Assembly (NCBI RefSeq): GCF_018687695.1 | Contig: NZ_CP061303.1 | Coordinates: 372,001-436,000, forward strand | From: Polynucleobacter sp. MG-6-Vaara-E2 | GTDB taxonomy: Bacteria; Pseudomonadota; Gammaproteobacteria; Burkholderiales; Burkholderiaceae | Length of the DNA: 64,000 nucleotides | Reading direction: 5' to 3' | Shown: in pieces, positions 60,800 through 64,000 of the stretch | Position numbering within the stretch: position 1 is the first letter of the stretch | How the letters are laid out: every line of letters starts with the position of its first letter | The notes under the pieces: generated by a model | Databases searched by the model: none | What the model saw: only the letters and a program-made list of their open reading frames with translations | Told to the model about the DNA's origin: nothing | Program-made: the position numbers and the translations under genes

Positions 60800-61333
60800 T
60801 TACTGAGGTACTATGCGACGCGCCTCAGTAAACTTTGCAGCCCAATAGGGCGCAGTGATGTATTCGAGTCTTACAGTGCCCCCGGCGCTTGGGGCATGCA
60901 CAAATCTTCCTTGACCCACATAGATGCCAGCATGTGAGTATTTTTCACCAGTAGTGTTAAAGAAAACGAGATCGCCTGGAGCTGGCGGTTGGTTCTCCAC
61001 ACTTCTGCCTTGAGTACTCATCTGTTGAATGGTGCGGGGTAATTTAATTCCAGCTGCCTTGTTATAGACGTAGACAATCAACCCGCTGCAATCAAAGCCA
61101 CCCTTGGGTGTATTGCCGCCATAGCGATAGGGCACATCGACTAGGCCAACCGCTGCAATCGAAATATCCTCGGTGCCTACACTGGTGTCTTGCTTAAATT
61201 GCGTAACCTTGGCTTGGTGAGATTTATTTCCAAATGTGCTGCATCCCGATACTAGTAGGACCGCATAAATAAAAATGCCGCACCCGATGAGAGTGCGGCA
61301 TGAGCGGGATTGCTTAGAGAGCGTCGGCAGCAT
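60800..61333 (-). CDS. NlpC/P60-family lipoprotein peptidase
   Basis: The 177-residue protein has a lipoprotein signal with LLVSGC (Cys31). The NlpC/P60 domain contains the nucleophile Cys in GGFDCSGLIVYVY and the His in YSHAGIYVGQGRFVHAP. Such enzymes cut D-Glu-diaminopimelate bonds in peptidoglycan, as in the E. coli Spr/MepS group. I start at ATG 61333, which overlaps the phoH end by 20 bp; the longer reading lies inside phoH. Convergent with dnaB. Confidence 0.88.
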   Translation of the reverse strand: MLPTLSKQSRSCRTLIGCGIFIYAVLLVSGCSTFGNKSHQAKVTQFKQDTSVGTEDISIAAVGLVDVPYRYGGNTPKGGFDCSGLIVYVYNKAAGIKLPRTIQQMSTQGRSVENQPPAPGDLVFFNTTGEKYSHAGIYVGQGRFVHAPSAGGTVRLEYITAPYWAAKFTEARRIVPQ

Positions 61334-62960
61334 GATCCGCAAGGCGTGAGCGCTCGCCACGCGCCAAAGTGACGTGACCACCATGACGCCAGCCTTTGAA
61401 GCGGTCCACTACATAAGTAAGACCGGATGAGCCTTCAGTCAGGTATGGAGTATCGATCTGGGCAATATTACCTAAGCAGACAATCTTTGTGCCAGGGCCC
61501 GCACGGGTGACCAAGGTTTTCATTTGCTTTGGTGTTAAGTTTTGGGCTTCATCAATGATCACAAACTTACTCACAAAGGTTCTGCCGCGCATGAAGTTCA
61601 TGCTCTTCACTTTGATGCGTGAGCGAATGAGTTCTTGAGTTGCAGCGCGACCCCATTCACCAGCATCATCATTCCGTTGAAGCACTTCAAGATTGTCATC
61701 AAAAGCGCCCATCCAAGGCTGCATTTTTTCCTCTTCAGTACCCGGCAGAAAACCAATATCTTCGCCTACAGGTACAGTGGCACGGGTAATGATAATTTCG
61801 TTATAGCGTTTGCTATCCAAGACTTGCTCAAGTCCAGCAGCCAATGCCAGTAGGGTTTTGCCGGTACCAGCCTGTCCTAAGAGAGTGACAAAGTCGACAT
61901 CTGGGTTCATGAGTAAGTTCATCGCAAAGTTCTGCTCGCGATTACGGGCAGTAACTCCCCAAACATTGTTTTTCTGGTGCGAGAAGTCTCTGAGGGTTTG
62001 CAAGAGAGCAGTCTTGCCATTGATTTCTCTTACGTGTGCGTAGAAAGGAGTTGAGCCGTCTGGATTTTCTTGGTAAACAAACTGATTGACTAGCATGCTT
62101 GGTACGGCGGGACCAGTCACTCTATAAAACATCGTTCCAGATTTAGAGTCTGCCCAGCTTTCCATATCTTTGCCATGCTTTGGCCAGAAGTCGGCTGATA
62201 AAGCCATTACTCCGGAGTACATCAAATCACGGTCTTCTAAAACCTGGTCATTGAAATAGTCTTCAGCAGGCAAGCCTAAAGCACGCGCCTTAATGCGCAT
62301 ATTGATATCTTTAGATACCAGTACAACTTCTTGACCATTACGTGTTTTTTGTAACTCGCTCACCACTGCCAAAATCATGTTGTCGCCCTTACCTTCAGGC
62401 AGACCTTCGGGCAATGCTTGGGTAGACAACTTGGTTTGGAAGAAGAGGCGACCTGAAACATCTTGATTGCCAAGTTTGTTTAAGGGGATACCGTCATCTA
62501 ATGTACCGCTTGTACCAGCAATCAGTTGATCTAAGGAGCGGCTAACAGTACGGGCATTACGGGCTACCTCAGTCATCCCTTTTTTGTGATTGTCCAACTC
62601 TTCAAGAGTGGTCATCGGCAAGAACAGGTCATGTTCAGAGAAGCGGAATAAAGAGCTTGGATCATGCATCAACACATTGGTGTCAAGTACGAACAAGGAT
62701 GGAGGTCCTGTACGGATTACGCGCTTTGGTTTTGCTGGTGCAACTGATTTAATGTCATTGCGCATTGGGCTACGATCTGCTTTGATTTTTTCAAGCGCAA
62801 CCTCAGCTGCAGATAAGTCTTCCTCCACATCATTTGTCCAATCTGCACTTTCTACCACCACTGGTTTTGCTGGCGCTGGGCGTTTCTTCAAGTCAGGGGT
62901 ATCTTTCCGACTGAGCTTCACTTGGTCAGCAATTTGAGTTGGGATGGGTGGCAATGGCAT
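61314..62960 (-). CDS. PIN-PhoH family protein (PhoH2/YlaK type)
   Basis: The 548-residue protein combines an N-terminal PIN ribonuclease domain (FVLDTNVLMHDPSS at about 90-103, with Asp ligands) and a C-terminal PhoH ATPase domain with Walker A GQAGTGKTLLALAAG (about 360) and VIIDEAQNLTPKQ. PIN-PhoH proteins are RNA helicase-ribonucleases, sometimes phosphate- or toxin-antitoxin-linked. GGAGAG precedes ATG 62960 by 5 nt. A terminator-like hairpin lies immediately upstream of that site. Confidence 0.92.
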   Translation of the reverse strand: MPLPPIPTQIADQVKLSRKDTPDLKKRPAPAKPVVVESADWTNDVEEDLSAAEVALEKIKADRSPMRNDIKSVAPAKPKRVIRTGPPSLFVLDTNVLMHDPSSLFRFSEHDLFLPMTTLEELDNHKKGMTEVARNARTVSRSLDQLIAGTSGTLDDGIPLNKLGNQDVSGRLFFQTKLSTQALPEGLPEGKGDNMILAVVSELQKTRNGQEVVLVSKDINMRIKARALGLPAEDYFNDQVLEDRDLMYSGVMALSADFWPKHGKDMESWADSKSGTMFYRVTGPAVPSMLVNQFVYQENPDGSTPFYAHVREINGKTALLQTLRDFSHQKNNVWGVTARNREQNFAMNLLMNPDVDFVTLLGQAGTGKTLLALAAGLEQVLDSKRYNEIIITRATVPVGEDIGFLPGTEEEKMQPWMGAFDDNLEVLQRNDDAGEWGRAATQELIRSRIKVKSMNFMRGRTFVSKFVIIDEAQNLTPKQMKTLVTRAGPGTKIVCLGNIAQIDTPYLTEGSSGLTYVVDRFKGWRHGGHVTLARGERSRLADHAADAL

Positions 62961-62971
62961 GCAGACTCTCC

Positions 62972-63140
62972 TAAAAGAAAAAACCGCCAAGCGGAGTGCG
63001 TTGACGGTTTATTACGAAACTGGTTGCGACATCTAAAAAACGGAGGGGGTTACTCCCCGAACCTGCTATGAGATATTCAGGTTTCTGATTCAAACGGATT
63101 GTCAGACTTTCCCGTCGTTTACGGTGCATATGAATCACTT
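62972..63140 (-). promoter_or_regulatory. phoH leader with intrinsic terminator (candidate attenuator)
   Basis: Read on the minus strand, several short hairpins (AACCTG/CAGGTT, GGGG-AGTAA-CCCC) are followed by a strong stem AAACCGTCAA/TTGGCGGTTT (63001-63010 with 62981-62990) and a U run reaching the ribosome binding site of phoH. This layout is typical of attenuation-type riboswitches or leaders. No known class could be assigned. Confidence 0.5.
62973..63010 (-). terminator. Intrinsic terminator just upstream of phoH
   Basis: A 10-bp stem with one G-U pair and a 10-nt loop, followed on the minus strand by TTTTTTCTTTT. It may end the bcp transcript or act as a regulatory switch for phoH. Confidence 0.75.
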
Positions 63141-63191
63141 TACCCCAAATTTTGGGGTTTGCAAGCACCCTAAAGCAAATTGTTGTAAAAA

Positions 63192-63659
63192 TTATTTAGC
63201 AGCTTTGGCAGCCTGTAATACCTCTGTCACATGGCCTGGAACTTTAAGGCCGCGCCACTCTTGTACAAGCTTGCCATTGGAGTCAAACAAGAAGGTACTG
63301 CGCTCAATCCCGCGGACTTGTTTTCCGTACATATTCTTCATTTTGATGACGCCAAAGAGTTGGCATAGTTTCTCATCAGTATCGGCCACGAGCTCAAACG
63401 GTAACTCTAATTTGCTGCGGAAATTATCATGGGACTTGAGGCTATCGCGTGATACGCCGACAACCAAAGTGTTGGCCTTAGTAAATTCCTCAATGTTGTC
63501 ACGAAACTCACCGGACTCTGCAGTGCAGCCTGGAGTCATATCTTTAGGATAAAAATACAGAACCAGTTTTTTGCCTTTGGCTGACGCTGGAGAAAAAGTG
63601 AGGCCTGATGTCGCTGGGATAGCACATTCTGGGATAGGTTGGCCGATAGTTACTGTCAT
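63192..63659 (-). CDS. bcp: Peroxiredoxin Bcp (BCP/PrxQ group)
   Basis: The 155-residue thiol peroxidase has the peroxidatic Cys45 in PGCTAESGEFRD and the YFYPKDMTPGC context. The resolving Cys found five residues later in E. coli Bcp is replaced by Gly50, so resolution must use another Cys (KLCQLF near 97) or an external thiol. It reduces hydroperoxides with thioredoxin. No signal peptide; cytoplasmic. Confidence 0.94.
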   Translation of the reverse strand: MTVTIGQPIPECAIPATSGLTFSPASAKGKKLVLYFYPKDMTPGCTAESGEFRDNIEEFTKANTLVVGVSRDSLKSHDNFRSKLELPFELVADTDEKLCQLFGVIKMKNMYGKQVRGIERSTFLFDSNGKLVQEWRGLKVPGHVTEVLQAAKAAK

Positions 63660-63707
63660 GATGATCCTTTGGTTTGTCTCTGATAGGTAATAAGTTTTAT
63701 TGCTGAT

Positions 63708-64000
63708 TTAATTGCTCTGAATAATGAGTTCACCGCTGCGATTTGGGATTTCCCCCCAAGTTAGTGGTAACACGGCTATTTTATCTAGTTGATTGGTGGC
63801 TTTCCAAGATTGGTGCAGTTCGCCCATAGTAACGAGGTCATGGCCTTGGTTTAGCCATCCAGCTAATAGCTGCTCAAAGGCCGGTAATAGCTTCTGACCC
63901 TCTAACTCTGCATGCAGGGTGAAGACTTGGTCATTCGGGTTGCTTTGTGTGATCTCTAGGAGTTTCTTAACGGCGCCAAACTCATCGGCACCATCGATTC
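63708..64000 (-). CDS. Polysaccharide-deacetylase-family protein, ArnD-like (partial, C-terminal)
   Basis: The window edge cuts this gene; 96 codons of the 3' end are visible. QVFTLHAELEGQKLLPAFEQLLAGW and the ending GEIPNRSGELIIQSN resemble the C-terminus of ArnD-type deformylases (HAEVEG motif, G..V.G end). ArnD removes a formyl group from undecaprenyl-phosphate aminoarabinose in lipid A modification; since only the tail is seen, a general deacetylase cannot be excluded. It lies 48 bp upstream of bcp on the same strand. Confidence 0.7.
   Translation of the reverse strand, partial: IDGADEFGAVKKLLEITQSNPNDQVFTLHAELEGQKLLPAFEQLLAGWLNQGHDLVTMGELHQSWKATNQLDKIAVLPLTWGEIPNRSGELIIQSN

Noticed and set aside
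63035..63060. GGGGAGTAA in the phoH leader resembling the yybP-ykoY manganese riboswitch
   Set aside because: The piece is equally explained as a simple GGGG/CCCC hairpin, and I could not identify the other conserved parts of that riboswitch. phoH is not a usual target.
62971..63168. 65-codon minus-strand frame running through the phoH leader and terminator
   Set aside because: Its last codons are formed by the terminator stem and U run, and no ribosome binding site precedes it. A leader peptide remains possible but unsupported.
1..64000. Prophage, transposon, toxin-antitoxin or defence island
   Set aside because: No integrase, transposase, phage structural, restriction or abortive-infection type gene was recognised, and gene order is largely the standard Burkholderiales one.

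Overview
The window looks like chromosomal DNA from a freshwater beta-proteobacterium of the Burkholderiaceae, most probably Polynucleobacter or a close relative. The basis is gene order and protein character, not a database search. The runs plsX-fabH-fabD-fabG-acpP-fabF-degQ-lepA-lepB-rnc-era-recO-pdxJ-acpS-nagZ, uvrC-pgsA-tRNA-Gly-tRNA-Cys and rpsF-priB-rpsR-rplI-dnaB are typical of Burkholderiales. EF-P carries Arg32 and sits beside its rhamnosyltransferase EarP. Base composition is only moderate and intergenic spaces are short, unlike GC-rich Burkholderia or Cupriavidus. No prophage, insertion sequence, CRISPR array, plasmid gene or recognisable defence island was seen.

Layout. 1-1750 (minus): an outer-membrane-type protein, an exported FMN-binding protein and the start of an ApbE flavin transferase, behind two tandem Fur-box palindromes. 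This is the most system-like and least ordinary locus. 1902-9821: DUF3820 protein, exported nuclease, lytic transglycosylase, FKBP isomerase, DUF6352-like protein, MFS transporter and monomeric isocitrate dehydrogenase. 9923-19693: a short BLUF photoreceptor, MsrP, a lipocalin, an MBL hydrolase, an SDR, RsuA, PhhB, an IorAB-type molybdenum dehydrogenase, MsrQ (separated from MsrP by 7 kb) and an SRAP protein. 19770-24871: PpiC isomerase, FolA-ThyA, ferredoxin reductase with FdxA, a hydroxyacid dehydrogenase and a small membrane protein. 24884-27929: moeA-mobA-moaA, which supply the cofactor needed by MsrP and IorB. 28022-35865: RNase E/G, RluC, a Gph-like phosphatase, SppA, a tetrapyrrole methylase, Maf and YceD.

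35971-50587 is a long plus-strand block running from rpmF through fatty-acid synthesis, envelope protease, translation and signal peptidase genes to nagZ. The rpoE-rseAB genes that usually lie between fabF and the DegP-type protease in related genomes are absent here. 50709-54950 holds efp-earP and the divergent uvrC-pgsA; the earP and uvrC start codons overlap in a single CATG. Two tRNA genes, a lipoprotein, lexA with an SOS-like box at its start, and an asparaginase follow. 57842-60788 is the S6/PriB/S18/L9/DnaB operon. The window closes on the minus strand with an NlpC/P60 lipoprotein, a PIN-PhoH protein preceded by an attenuator-like leader, a Bcp peroxiredoxin and the 3' end of an ArnD-like deacetylase.

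Most of the window is housekeeping. The best candidates for new biology are the Fur-box flavinylation locus at 1-1824, the phoH leader at 62972-63140 and the BLUF protein with a Met-to-Leu change. All assignments rest on motif reading by eye.
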